From contig JAVTVY010016081.1 in assembly GCA_036873755.1 (NCBI GenBank), forward strand, positions 1 through 64,000: 64,000 nucleotides of DNA, in the 5' to 3' direction. Positions 1-11,559 of the stretch are shown piece by piece. Positions within the stretch are counted from its first letter, which is position 1; every line of letters begins with the position of its first letter. The notes below the pieces were generated by a model. It saw only the letters and a list, made by a program, of their open reading frames with translations, was not told the origin of the DNA and did no database searches. A program made the position numbers and the translations under genes. The stretch comes from Hanleya hanleyi (taxonomy: Eukaryota > Mollusca > Polyplacophora > Lepidopleurida > Hanleyidae).

Positions 1-1330
1 TGAGTGAGTAGTAGGGTTTAACGTCGTTTTCAACCTTCTTTCAATCATATCACGACAGTGCCAACAGTGCCACAACATGAGAGTGTTCACAGTTCCTATT
101 ACCCTGGACATTGATCAGCCCAGCTAGTAAATGACAGAACGTTAGTGTAGTATTTAGCTTGAAATGTGAAGATGACATTCGTGCAATACAGACAAGTATA
201 TTTACAGTCCTAGAAACAACATTATCAAGTTCCTGTTGCTTCCCATCGAGAGATATACATATGAAGCCAGGCAGAAACGGTTCGGTAATGTATAAAGTGA
301 CAAATAAAGGCTAACATTACCAGTCATCAATAATAAGTTATATAAGTCAGCCCAGTTTTCCTCTCGGCTCTGCTCTCGTTTAAAATAGGATTATTACATT
401 GTCCTTTTACTGCACAGTCACATGCATGTTAGAGCCCCCATGGTGCAATATTCGTCAAAATTTGAGTATCTGAATTTTCAAAAAGCCTATATCTTTGATC
501 TCAGTGTTTTCAAATTCTTGGACTTTTCAAAGAGATCCCTTACAGCAGATATGATTTGACAGAATGGGTCGTGTATGGACATATTGATTCCAAAAAGACA
601 GTTAAAACGCGAAACTCCGAATATCGCCGTGGCCACTGCGCAACAATAAAAAGCAGTAAACCCCCATGTTTGGTAAGTTTTGCCCCTGACTTCGTCGCTA
701 AAAGTAGTGGACAAAAAAAACGATATTCTAGTCCGAATATGCTTTTCCAATTTTCCTGCCTATGGCCCTTATCTTCAAGAAAGCGATGTAAAGGCAGATA
801 GAACACGTCTGAAACCTCGTCTTTGTTCATCACTGGCTCGAACTCTTCTTTAATGACAGCTACCACAGGAATGGTTAAATAATCTGGAGACACGATCATC
901 GGTGGTAAAGTACATATCACATCAACATTGTCCGGTTCCAAACCGATTTCCTCTTTCGCTTCTCGCAAAGCCGCTTCTATCTCGTTCGTGTCGGTGTCGT
1001 CGACTCTGCCTCCAGGAAAAGCCACCAGACCACTGTGCGAGCGGAGAGAAGTGGATCTTACGGTCAGCAAGACATGTATAATTCCATCTCTGATGATCAG
1101 ACCTATCAAAACTGCCGCCTTTCTTAAGAAGTGTGGAACCTCGGAGAACAGCTCTTGAACTCTGACGTCTTTTTGGCCGTTGAATCGGAGGAGGTTTTCT
1201 CTCACACTGGAAACCAGTATATTTACATCATAGCTGGATCTTGAAGACGCCATGGCCATCTCTGCAAAGGCAGATTGAAAAATCCATCAACGATCGTGGA
1301 ACCGTTCAACTCATCGTGCATATAAAATAT
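1..1330. repeat. Segmental duplication, left copy
   Basis: This block, including copy 1 of the Nudix gene, matches 7087-9720 almost base for base outside an insert at about 7393-8682. It starts at the window edge with a (GTGA)n/SINE tail read in reverse (GTTTAACGTCGTTTTCAAC), so the true left limit lies outside. Positions 1-486 hold no gene. Confidence 0.85.
487..1259 (-). pseudogene. NUDT7: NUDT7-like Nudix hydrolase, copy 1 (frameshifted)
   Basis: Nudix hydrolase of the coenzyme A diphosphatase type, which hydrolyses CoA or acyl-CoA to phosphopantetheine and 3',5'-ADP. ATG at 1257-1259. Residues 60-83 carry the CoA-pyrophosphatase signature (LLTVRS, then LRSHSG, then AFPGG). The Nudix box spans about residues 83-107 and includes REAKEEIGL, so the metal-binding glutamates are present. 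The first reading frame runs to 540 but its last 50 or so residues no longer resemble the family. The family-like C-terminus (FSDEVRGKTYQTWGF onward) continues in another frame at 750-487. The frame is lost at about 697-722, where this copy is 2 nt longer than copy 3 in A/T runs. The shifted tail ends in SKI, a weak PTS1-like tripeptide. A 3' splice site (TGCCTTTGCAG) lies directly upstream of the ATG, so this is a DNA-level duplicate and not a retrocopy. It could be an assembly indel instead of a true mutation. Confidence 0.8.
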
Positions 1331-2761
1331 GTTATATATTGTTTAAAAAATGCTGGTTTTATTTCGTTGTGATGAAGCCATACACTTGGCGTCGTCAGTT
1401 GCAGGGTGTACATTTACAAACACAGTACCGGTAATAGTTCGTTCACCTCGACTGACAAACTAGGACAAAACTTATTTGCCAGGTAAAAGGGGGTCATTGC
1501 CTTGACATAGATAGACATGGGTTAAAAAAAACTATCATTACATCATAGGCCTAGTTCGCAGTTAACCCAGACACTCGATCTATCAAGATTATACCAGTAA
1601 ACTGATTCAACTTTTAAACCTTGACGGAGTTGACGAAGTACTGTTCACAATGTAACTGGCAATCAACACGAAGCTAATATAACAAATACTGACTGCGAGT
1701 TGATGCTCTGAAACTGGTACTGAAATAGTGCCGGTGTTGAGGCTTAGAATGTCCGTTGGCTAAGAGTGTCCAGCTCCTGTCTTTCAACCCAGCCAGAACA
1801 TTCTTCCTCCACCTTAAAGATAAGAGTCATTTGCGTACACTTCGCCATGCATCCATAAGAAGGCTTGCGAATCGTTTGTCGCCATTATTGCGGAACGATA
1901 TCCGATACTTTACCGTATACTGTTCGGTCTTCATCCTCCAGAGAACAGACTCGATAAATCTGATAAATTACAGGCTTTTCATACTACTTCTGAAACATAT
2001 ATTGTCTAAGCTTACAAAAGATACACATAGGAATAACTTCCGTATCATCCAAGAGGTGTTGTAGATCTGTAATTTTGAACACGTAGGACAGCACATGACT
2101 CGAAAATGTTGGGGTTACGTCGGTAGAGTTTAGCTGATTGGCTGACGACATCATGTGGTTTTGATTTCGAGGAATTCCCTCATATAGTTGCCGAAAGTCA
2201 TCTTCACCAGCCAAGTCAACTACATCGCGAAGCTCTCTACGCTGCCTTGACATTCTTGGCTGGTGGCAGAGGAATACTGCTCTGCGCCACCTAGTGGAAG
2301 TTTTAACGGCGAGAGACTTTTTGCCACCAGGAGTTGTTCCCCTTCAATCTCAAGTTCGTTATCGTTCGACCTTGCAGCGTGTCCTAAAATCTGATTCAAT
2401 TGATCAGAAACACCGAAAGTGGCCGTGAAAGTGCTCTTCCTGTATCTTTTTCGGTAGAATTTCCCCGCATACTCGACAACTCATTCTTAGTGGGGACCGT
2501 CATCTTGGGAAACCAACTACTACGTAACGCGCATTCTGATTGGATGCAGCACGCCGTCTCTGCATCCAATCATCAAGGAGGATTAACGTTCCAACTTTAC
2601 TAGAGATGTATGCCAAGGCAATGTACAGAGCAACGTGATGTACGTCGACTTGGCTAGAGAAGATGGCCGAAAGTAGGCTGAAAATGGATACACACGATCC
2701 CAGGCAGGGTCAGTCTTACCGCATATGGATGATCCAGTTGGTAACAGGTTGAGATAAGAGT
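1275..2761. other. Intergenic/intronic stretch upstream of Nudix copy 1, no firm gene
   Basis: On the minus strand there is an 89-codon open frame at 2253-1984 starting MSRQRRELRDVVDLAGEDDF. Its first 40 residues look protein-like (charged, no low complexity), so it might be a 5' exon of an unknown gene. I see no family match and no clear donor site. Nothing else is supported. Confidence 0.3.
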
Positions 2762-4642
2762 CAGGGATTCATACAAGTCGCTTTTTACCACCGAATACCG
2801 GTGGTAAAAAAAATTAGAAAACTCAATTCGTATGGCAAGAAACTCAATTGCTTCCGTTTTATTGGACAAATACTCAATTTTTCGTGGAAAACTCAATTCG
2901 CCAGACATGGTCAAAGTTAATTTGACAGCCCTAAATTACGAAATAAACTCAATCGAATGACGATTTTACCGTGAAAATGACACTAACAGGCGCCGGGAGC
3001 GGGCCACCACGTGTCGTTGTGTTGATGTTAACGCTTTCGAGTATGCTGATCACAGCGCCGCGTAGCGGCAGACACAACTGCTTGCATACATTATTTCCGG
3101 AACCCTCAAATGTTTATTGTGTGGCAGCCTGCATTCGTACTGCCGAGGGTTCCCAGACTGTCGCTAAAGTTTGACAACAGGGACTCCCGCCCAAAAGTTT
3201 TTATCGGTCATATGTCGCCGTAAAAGTTATTTTTTTCTTCACCTTCAAACAGACCCTGTGTAGTTGTTGTTGTCATCTTTAAATCGCGTAGGTCATCAAT
3301 TTGTCTGCCAGAGTTGCAAGTTTCAGAAATGAAATATAGTCTACGAAACGAAAGAAAAATCTGCCCTCGCATTGTTGTTAGACGAAAACTTGTGTGCCCT
3401 ACTTCTCTATTTTGAAAGTGAACTCTTCCAATTCGATTCATCGGGAAGGCTTGTGGGCTTACAACACCGGGTCAGTGGAAGTTTCCATTACCGCAATAGG
3501 GTTGACAGCCGACAGTCTTGCGTTTTGTAGAACCACGTGCCTGCAGTCAGTCGACCATATTTCCCGGCTAAATTTGGACCGTAATGCCGACGTTCGGTCC
3601 ATTCAGTATCCGTCAAACACGAAGTAAAAAGTGAGTTGTCCAGCGATGTCAGAGATTGAAAATACATCAAGACAAAACGTCTGAATTTCACATGACTTGC
3701 TAAAGCTAAGACCTGCAATCATGATCGGGTTGTATTTTTCTAAAGTACATTGACTGGTCTAGAACTTCACTCGTGAGATGCCAGTGAGACTGACGCTGCG
3801 ATGAGACCAGGCTGCATATTTTATCTTTGTCTGCTCCATAAAGTTGACTCCTCGTTGATTATTATCAATAAATTTTCATAGTTGGAAGAGTAATGAAAAA
3901 CCATACTTTAAATACGAGGTGACCTCCAAAACTGGATTTCAGAGAACTCGGGAGATAAATAGCACTCAAGAAATTTGCTTAAAAAGTTTAACATTGAGCA
4001 ACTGTGACCATCCAAAATATTCGGTAGTTTTCAGAAAATTTAGACTTTAGAACTTGGCAGATCTGTCTCATGTGAACACTTTGTTACTGAATTAAAGTTT
4101 AATAATCTACAGAGGCTGTGTTTGGTGCAGTTAGCTGCAGATAAGAGGGCATGTTTCCTGGTTCGATCGTTCGCTTTTTTGAATAATTACTGCTTGATTT
4201 TTCTCTCCGATTTCATTCGTGATATAGATCCCCATGTCCATTGTTATTCAGACTGATCTTGGGGTACGGTACATGTAAATCTCCCGGTTTTTATACATCA
4301 TCCGATGAAAACTTTAGCTGAAGATGCGCTGAATAAAATGAGTTTTATTTAATTTGGATATTGGGTAGATGAAAATGTTTTGTCAAAAATAACCCCTGCT
4401 CATAGTATAATATATTGACCATATTAAAACACACCAAAAAAATCCTGTGCATGGTGGTGGTTGAAATATTTGAGAACTGAATACCAATAGGTAAATCGGT
4501 GGTAAAAAAAATTGAAAACTCAATTGCAATCTTTGAATCGGCGATAAAAAAATTTGAAAACTCAATTTCACCATTATGAAAACTCAATTTTGAGTAATAT
4601 TGAGTTTTCGGTGGTAAAATTTTTGACTTGTATGAATCCCTG
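2762..4642. mobile_element. hAT-like non-autonomous element with CAGGG ends
   Basis: Terminal inverted repeats CAGGGATTCATACAAGTC at 2762 and its complement ending 4642, followed on both sides by TTTTACCACCGA. Flanked by the 5-bp direct repeat AGAGT (2757-2761 and 4643-4647). Subterminal regions are studded with AAAACTCAATT, as expected for transposase-binding repeats. A second, solo hAT-like end (AACCCCTG at about 4396) is nested inside. No transposase frame remains. Confidence 0.75.
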
Positions 4643-4647
4643 AGAGT

Positions 4648-5689
4648 CCGTCCTTAGTTTCTATAGCAAAGGGGCAATCTTTGCCAGGACATTCTTACCC
4701 TTCACACCTAGATGATCTGCCTGTTGGAAAAATATTGTATCACAGGTATGCATCAGAACAGACAGTCATTACTCAGTTATCGTCCACTGAGAGTCTCGGG
4801 TCTTATGAATGTAAGACCTTGTCATATTCAAGATAGGATTTTTGGGAGTTCTACCCCCCAAACAAATAAATAAATACAAATTAAATGCTCACTTTAAAAC
4901 AGCGCCATACGCGAAAGTTTGCGAGTATGACACTTCCAAGATTTAGGGGATGAAAAGTCAATGCGAACACATGTAGGCGGTAAGTATATAGTTGTATTTA
5001 CCAGAAACAAGGCAAAAGTGGACAGGTCCTTTCACCATTCCTGTCAAATATAAGTCTAAAGATTTCTGTCTGGGCCGTTTCTGTGGAATGTCATCGTTAG
5101 GATTTATGATATAAATTGCACCGTGAATGGTCGCCCAATAATGTAACATTGGCCTGGCATTATATACATTTTAAAATATGCGAAAAGGATAAACAGACTC
5201 GTCATGGCAAGACAATTCCTCGAGTTTTAAACTAACAGATATAATACAGACGCGCTTTCACAAAAATACGGACAATTCCCTGAGTTTCTATCACATTTGT
5301 AGATATATCCACGCATATTTATATATGTTTAATTAATATTTATAGAGAATAAAATTAATAACTCATTCACCAAGTGACGAGAAAAGCTTGCACCGTTTTG
5401 GTCCAAGAACGATAAGTGACAGTCCGTTTTCTCTGGATCCGTCTCCCGTTAGTCAGTCACGAGTACCAGAATGGAAGTATATTGTAAAACGGCAACCAAT
5501 TAAATCTCGCATCGCTACCGATACGGGCTGAATTCGAACGATGGTCTCTACTGGCTGATAATTCCAGCCGTCCATCAAATCATCTGGCAGAACCCTGTTC
5601 AGAGCTTGTGATTGGTTATCACAGTGTAGGCTGCCCTTCATTGGGCAGAAGAGGGCCAATGATTGTTCGTTCTTGGAAGTCTGTGGCTG
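4648..5689. other. Stretch with no recognised gene
   Basis: Between the hAT-like element and the 3' end of Nudix copy 2. Only short random open frames and AT-rich tracts (for example 5300-5360) were seen. Confidence 0.5.
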
Positions 5690-5813
5690 TTTATTCGGAC
5701 CGGATATCGACCAATAAATGCAGAGAATGAGAGCCAGACATAATTTTGAATCGAAGGTGCTGTTTGGATATAAACGTGAGGTAGTCAGACTACCGAATTA
5801 TGTAAAACAGTTT

Positions 5814-6557
5814 TCATAGTTTGGCTTTTGCTGGTTTTGTTTGCTCAGACAAGGTCTGTGCGATTGTTATCGTGGGAGCAAATGGATCATTCAAAGGCAA
5901 AGGGTCTTCAGGGAGAGGGCTGAACCGACTGACGCCAAATACTGCTGTGGCTACGGAGATACAACACAAAGCAGTAAAGCCCGAAGTGACGTGGACTTTG
6001 TTCCTGATTGTGTCGCTGAAGTGATGAACAACAAATGTGCGATCCAATCTCAATGTGCTCGTGTGGTGGCCGGTGTCGTCAAGAAACCTATGCACAGGTA
6101 GATAGAACACCTCTGAAACTTCATCCTCTTTTAGAACTGGCTCGAAGCCTTCTCGGATGAGAGCCAGCACAGGCAGGACTAAAAACTCCAAGGACACTAT
6201 CATCGGTGGTAACGTGCATATCACTTCAACATTTTCTCGCTCCAGACCGACTTCCTCGTTTGCTTCTCGCAAAGCCGCTTCTATCTCGTCTCCGTCCGAG
6301 TCCTCGATTTTGCCACCGGGGAAGACGACTTCACCGCCGTTGGGTTTAATATTCTCAGACCTTACAGTCAGCAAAACGTTTAAAACACCGTCTCTATATA
6401 TAAGGCCGATGAGAACTGCCGCCCTCTTCAAAGCTGGTGAAATTTCCAGCATAAGCTTTTGGACTCTGGCGTCGTTCCGACCATCAAATCGTTGTAGCTT
6501 TCTTCTCAATTTAGACACAGGTATATTGATATCACAGCCGAATTCTGAGGATGCCAT
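5814..6557 (-). CDS. NUDT7: NUDT7-like peroxisomal coenzyme A diphosphatase, copy 2 (intact)
   Basis: The only copy of the cluster open from ATG to a natural-looking C-terminus (247 residues; human NUDT7 is about 238). Residues 61-82 carry the CoA-pyrophosphatase signature (VLLTVRS then GGEVVFPGG). The Nudix box spans about 81-105 and ends REANEEVGL, with E98, E101 and E102 as expected metal ligands. A conserved downstream block reads EVSEVFYLPVHRFLDD. The protein ends AKL, a good peroxisomal PTS1, which fits the known peroxisomal location of NUDT7 and a role in CoA or acyl-CoA turnover. A possible polyadenylation signal (AATAAA on this strand) lies at 5690-5695. Upstream of the ATG is a splice acceptor (CTGCCCTTCCAG then AATCACCATGG), so a 5' exon, probably untranslated, is expected. 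NUDT8 or another CoA-Nudix is less likely because of the PTS1. Substrate is inferred from the family. Confidence 0.88.
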   Translation of the reverse strand: MASSEFGCDINIPVSKLRRKLQRFDGRNDARVQKLMLEISPALKRAAVLIGLIYRDGVLNVLLTVRSENIKPNGGEVVFPGGKIEDSDGDEIEAALREANEEVGLERENVEVICTLPPMIVSLEFLVLPVLALIREGFEPVLKEDEVSEVFYLPVHRFLDDTGHHTSTLRLDRTFVVHHFSDTIRNKVHVTSGFTALCCISVATAVFGVSRFSPLPEDPLPLNDPFAPTITIAQTLSEQTKPAKAKL

Positions 6558-7392
6558 GGTGATTCTGGAAGGGCAGAGTGAATTATTTCAAATGTGTCTC
6601 GAAAACAAATAGTATATTATACAGCTAATGTTTGGGTTGGGTTGGAACTAATATCGCTAGTAGGTTAATTTCCATGGTTTAGCATCGTCACCAGCATAAA
6701 AGGAGCGTTTGTATAAAAGTCCAGAGGATTGATAGTACAAAGAGAAAGTTAAAAGAGGCGAAAATGAGCAAAACCACAGGTTAAAGTTTCTAGATAATAT
6801 AAGGAGATATTAGTTGGTATTGAAATCTACTAACATTTGCCTTTAAGTTTTAATGTCTCTTTCCATAATATTTCAGTCATATCACGACGTTGCTCCAAAG
6901 AAGCAAACAGTTGGGAACGTGCAACCAGACACGCGCCATCCACCCTATACAACACTGAGGACAGCACCTAAGACAAAGATAGGAAGCAAATATTCGTGCA
7001 CCTCGAATCGCATACCCAAGTCTATACCCAACAATTTACAATTTTGAACAATTTACCCCTTCCATTATGTCAAAGTAAATGACGGGGTGAGTGAGTGAGT
7101 AGTAGGGTTTAACGTCATTTTCAACCTTCTTTCAATCATATCACGACAGTGCCAACAGTGCCACAACATGAGAGTGTTCACAGTTCCTATTACCCTGGAC
7201 ATTGATCAGCCCAGCCAGTAAATGACAGAACGTTAGCTTGCAATGTGAAGATGACATTCGTGCAATACAGACAAATATATTTACAGTCCTAGAAACAACA
7301 TTATCAAGTTCCTGTTGCTTTCCATCGAGAGAGATACATATGCAGGTGAAGACGGTTCGGTAATGTATAAAGTGACAAATGAAGGGTAACTA

Positions 7393-8682
7393 ATACGGTT
7401 AATCACATAACGCAGCAAGGAAGCAATCAGAGATTGCTCAATTGTATGCCCCCCTTCCGCTTTAATCCGACACTGCTCCACCATTGTTCTGTTTTGTATT
7501 GGTCTGTGGAGGCCTAATTTGGCTAATTATAAAAATTCTGTTTCAGTCACTTTTTTCGGCATGCCTCGCATAATACATGTACATATTCCACCCGGGACTT
7601 TCGCCAAATTCAAAAATGTGACCTGGTTATGAGACCTACATTCCTTGGGAGTATATTGTGGTGAAATTTTGAAGCGATCGTGAACTTTGAATTTTGCATC
7701 CAATTCACTCTTTTTGGGGCAATTTCATATTTCAGGACCTATGTGATCTACTTTGGAATGTGCTTTGGACAAATAAATATATCCCATTCATTTAGGTTTG
7801 ATGAACAAAAGGCCATAAGTCTTGAAAATATAACCGAAAGCAGAGAAACTTCACGCTGCACACCTATGGGGTACTGACCACATATCATGCAAATTCCATA
7901 ATTGTCCATACAATATTAACCGAGATCCAGCCCGGACAAGTCCCAATTCACAAAGATTTCAAGAACAAAAGGGCCATAACTCTTGAAATATACGCGAAAC
8001 GCGGAGAAACTTCACACTGCACAACTACAGGGCACTCACCACATATCCTGCAAATTCCATACTTGTCCATACAATATTAACCGAGATCCAGCCTGGACAA
8101 GTCCAAATTCACAAAGACTTGATGAACAAAGGGCCATAACTCTTGAAAATATATGCGAAACGCGAAGAAACTTCACGCTGCACAACTACAGGGCACTGAC
8201 CACATACCCTGCAAATTTCATAATTGTCCCTACAATATTAACCAAGATCCAGCCCGGACAAGTCCCAATTCATGGAGATTTCAGGAACAAAGGGCCATAC
8301 CTCTTGAAAATATACGCGGAACGGGGAGAAACTTTACGCTGCACAACTGTGGGGCACTGACCACATGCCATGCAAATTTCATACTTGTTCATACAATATT
8401 AACCAAGATCCAGCCCGGACAAGTCCCATTCACAGAGATTTCAGAAAAGGGGCCATAACTCTTGAAAATGATACCGGAACTCGGAAACAACTCTACGCTG
8501 CACAACTATGAGCCACTGGCCACATTCCATGCAAGTTTCAATCCTGTCCATCAATTATTAACCGAGATATCGCGCGGACAAGAAATTCGGACGGACAGAC
8601 GGACGGACAGACGGACGGACAGACGGACGGACAAAGCGATCGCTATATGCCCCCCATCTAGTTAGAGGGGGGGGCATAACTA
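7393..8682. mobile_element. Insert with 160-bp tandem array and CCCCCC/GGGGGG hairpin end
   Basis: Absent from the sister duplicate at 1-1330. Flanked by TAACTA at 7387-7392 and 8677-8682, a likely target duplication. Core: about five 160-bp units between 7800 and 8580, each beginning GGGCCATAACTCTTGAAAAT (unit starts near 7971, 8131, 8292, 8450). The right end holds a (GACGGACG)n run and a hairpin TATGCCCCCC...GGGGGGGCATAA, and the left end carries a matching TATGCCCCCC. This is a known style of mollusc non-autonomous repeat. Short open frames here come from the repeat. Confidence 0.75.
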
Positions 8683-9030
8683 GTCATCAATAATAAGTTA
8701 TATAAGTTAGTCCAGTTTTTCTCTCGGGTCTGCTCTCGTTTAAAATAGGATTATTACATTGTCTTTTTATTGCACAGTCATATGCATGTTAGAGCACCCA
8801 TGGTGCAATATTCGTCAAAATTTTGAGTATCTGAATTTTCAAAAAGCCTATACCTTTGATCTTAGTGTGTTCAAACACAAATTCTTGGACATGTCAAAGA
8901 CATCCCTTACAACAGATATGATTTGACAGAATGGGTCGTGTATGGACATAGTGATTCCAAAAAGACAGTTAAAACGCGAAACTCCGAATATCGCCGTGGC
9001 CACTGCGCAACAGTAAAAAGCAGTAAACCC

Positions 9031-9624
9031 TCATGTTTGGTAAGTTTTGCCCCGGACTTCGTCGCTAAAGTAGTGGAATAAAAAACAATATTCTAGTCCA
9101 TATATGGTTTTCCAATTTTCCTCCCTGTGGCCCTTATCTTCAAGAAAGCGATGTAAAGGCAGATAAAACACGTCTGAAACCTCGTCTTTGTTCATCACTG
9201 GCTCGAACTCTTCTTTAATGACAGCTACCACAGGAATGGTTAAATAATCTGGAGACACAATCATCGGTGGTAAAGTACATATCACATCAACATTGTCCGG
9301 CTCCAAACCGATTTCCTCTTTCGCTTCTCGCAAAGCCGCTTCTATCTCGTTCGTGTCGGTGTCGTCGACTCTGCCTCCAGGAAAAGCCACCAGACCACTG
9401 TGCGAGCGGAGAGAAGTGGATCTTACGGTCAGCAAGACATGTATAATTCCATCTCTGATGATCAGACCTATCAAAACTGCCGCCTTTCTTAAAAAATGTG
9501 GAACCTCCGAGAACAGCTCTTGAACTCTGACGTCTTTTTGGCCATCGAATCTGAGGAGGTTTTCTCTCACACTGGAAACCGGTATATTCACATCATAGCT
9601 GGATCTTGGAGACGCCATGGCCAT
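9031..9624 (-). pseudogene. NUDT7: NUDT7-like Nudix hydrolase, copy 3 (premature stop)
   Basis: Nearly identical to copy 1 through the first 165 residues, with an intact Nudix box (residues 83-107, REAKEEIGL) and the CoA-type signature. It stops after KTYQT. The codon read as TGG in copy 1 is TGA here, and the same frame continues past it with homologous sequence (GFTAFYCCAVATAIFGVSRF) down to about 8850, ending SKV. A product would lack about 60 C-terminal residues including any PTS1. The catalytic core is complete, so a cytosolic truncated enzyme is possible, but I judge it a decaying gene. The same splice acceptor (TGCCTTTGCAG) precedes the ATG. It lies in the second copy of the segmental duplication. 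Confidence 0.8.
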
Positions 9625-9720
9625 CTCTGCAAAGGCAGATTGAAAAATCCATCAACGATCGTGGAACTGTTCAACTCAACGTGCATATAAAATTGTTATA
9701 TATTGTTTAAATAATGCTGG

Positions 9721-10830
9721 TTTTAAGAGTGCACGCATTTTCAGTTTCTCTGTGTTTCCAATGGGATCATCTTTGATTGAACATGGAAATGATGAAACTT
9801 GACATTCTTCGGTTATTAAAAAAATGAAATTACAACTATTTAATCTATGAATGGATGTTACCCAGTGGCATTCCTCGAAGCATTCCTTAAAGAATCTTCG
9901 AGGAATGCCTCGAGGAATGATTCTTCAATGAATTCTTCGAGGCATTCCTCGAAAAATCTTATGAACGAATTCGATAGTAAAAGCAAAAGCAAAATATGTA
10001 CTCAAGTCAGGTACTCAAGCGCATACCGTGCATGTTAGCTTCCACGTACGTTCCATTCTGATCATGTAGTTGCTTGAAAGAACTTCCCGTGCATGGTCTA
10101 TGCTTTAGCAACTTCCCAGGGATATTTGGAATATCTAAAATCGGTTCTCTTTGTGGATTTCCTCTCTGAAGTTCCGAATGCTGGCCTACATGTATGTGAT
10201 GCCATAATGATATTGTCTGAACTCGTTCGAGTATCCCCCCCCCCCCCCCACCTCACCCACCTTTCGAGTGACAATAATTGGACGGAGACATGAAAATGCT
10301 GGCGGTACTGAGGAGTAGGAATGTAAAGGTTGATAGTGATCAAGGAAACAGGGATAGAGTAGCTGAAAGACAAACAAACAACCAAACAACCGCAAATTAC
10401 ATTGCGATGCAAAAAAAGCTTTACTATAGATCTGATATCACATCTGATGTTGGCACACAAAATTATCTATTTCACTTAAAAAAGTGTATAAACAGGTGTC
10501 GAATAATTAATAAACAACCAAACAAAGTAAATATTTAGATACTTTCATCATTAACTAACCCAAGAAGAATATAAAAAAGAAAATATATAAATCTTTGCAT
10601 TTCACCTTTAAAACTCATGAAAAAAGCTGCGAGTTAACATTGGAAATTTTTTATAAATATACATGCAGGTACACATCTAAAAGTTTTCACATTCTCGTCA
10701 CGTAAATTGACTCGTATAAGGAATGAGCTTTCTAGGAACAATGTGACGTCTTGCTCAATATCGTATTTCGTTTATAATGCTGATCTACAAACTCTGGTAA
10801 AGCAGCAAATGGATCATCCACAGAGACGGG
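9721..10830. other. Stretch without gene; palindromic CGAGGAATG minisatellite
   Basis: At 9870-9960 the motif CGAGGAATGCCTCGAGGAATG and its complement alternate, giving 16-bp perfect hairpin arms (9897-9912 with 9938-9954). A C15 run lies at about 10236. The open frame at 9847-10038 is generated by this repeat. The rest is AT-rich 3' flank of Nudix copy 4. Confidence 0.5.
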
Positions 10831-11553
10831 TCAGCCCGGAATGACATTAAATCGTGATACTCTGAAGAGTGCGGTCGCCACCAAGATACAGTAGTAAGCC
10901 GTCAGACCCCAAGTGACCACAGTTCTGTCTTCCAGCTGGTCGTTGAAAAAGTGGAGACAATACTGGAAGCCTGGACTGCTTTTATCAGTAACTACCTCCG
11001 AATGACCGCTGTCCTGTAGGAAACGATGCAAAGGTAGATAAAATGCGCCAGAAACCTCGCCCTGGTTCAGGATCATATTGAAATCTTCTTTGATTATGCC
11101 AAGCACTGGTAATGTCAGGTAATTTGGCATAGCCACCAGCGGCGGCAAGGTGCAGACCACTTCAACATTATCAGACTGAAGTCCAATTTCTTCTTTGGCT
11201 TCTCGTAGAGCAGCTGCGATCTCATCCTTGTCCGTGCCATCGACTTTTCCTCCAGGAAAGGACACTTCATCACCATGATGTTTCAATTCAGCCGATCGTT
11301 CGATTAGCAACACATGAGCAATGCCATCGCGAAATGATAATGGAATCAAAATGGCTGCCTTTCTTATCGCACCGGATGGAACCGTTGCTAGCAACTTTTG
11401 GACTCTAGAATCTGTCCTTGCTTCGAATCTCCCAATTCTTTTCTTAACATCTTCTTTATTTATTTTGCCGTCTGGGGTAAATGCTGAATACTTTCTATGA
11501 AAAATTACTGTGAAAAGGAGCAAATATACGAAGCATAATATATATATATACAT
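10831..11553 (-). CDS. NUDT7: NUDT7-like Nudix hydrolase, copy 4 (divergent, shortened tail)
   Basis: Most divergent member of the cluster. CoA-type signature (VLLIERS, then HHGDEVSFPGG) and Nudix box at about residues 101-125 ending REAKEEIGL are intact, followed by GEVSGAFYLPLHRFLQD. The open frame begins MYIYILCFVYLLLFTVIF, which looks like a membrane anchor. I think this is translated intron: the DNA reads TTTGCTCCTTTTCACAG at residues 9-15, a good 3' splice site whose exon begins in the same phase as copies 1 and 3, so the true N-terminus is probably on an unidentified upstream exon. At the 3' end the frame stops at TGA after NVIPG. The sequence past the stop resembles the tail of copy 2 (VDDPFAALPEF), so the C-terminus and PTS1 appear lost. 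Enzyme function is plausible; the location in the cell is unclear. Confidence 0.75.
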   Translation of the reverse strand: MYIYILCFVYLLLFTVIFHRKYSAFTPDGKINKEDVKKRIGRFEARTDSRVQKLLATVPSGAIRKAAILIPLSFRDGIAHVLLIERSAELKHHGDEVSFPGGKVDGTDKDEIAAALREAKEEIGLQSDNVEVVCTLPPLVAMPNYLTLPVLGIIKEDFNMILNQGEVSGAFYLPLHRFLQDSGHSEVVTDKSSPGFQYCLHFFNDQLEDRTVVTWGLTAYYCILVATALFRVSRFNVIPG

Positions 11554-11559
11554 TTATTA

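Larger units (their letters stand above)
7087..9720. repeat. Segmental duplication, right copy
   Basis: Second copy of the block at 1-1330, starting at the same (GTGA)n SINE tail and ending just upstream of Nudix copy 3. Identity looks like about 95% or more, which points to a recent tandem duplication. It differs mainly by the insert at about 7393-8682. Confidence 0.85.

Noticed and set aside
928..1158. Plus-strand frames opposite the Nudix copies (also 6157-6612 and 9293-9523)
   Set aside because: They mirror conserved Nudix codons on the minus strand and have no independent features.
9847..10038. Small Ser/Asn-rich protein
   Set aside because: Generated by the CGAGGAATG palindromic minisatellite.
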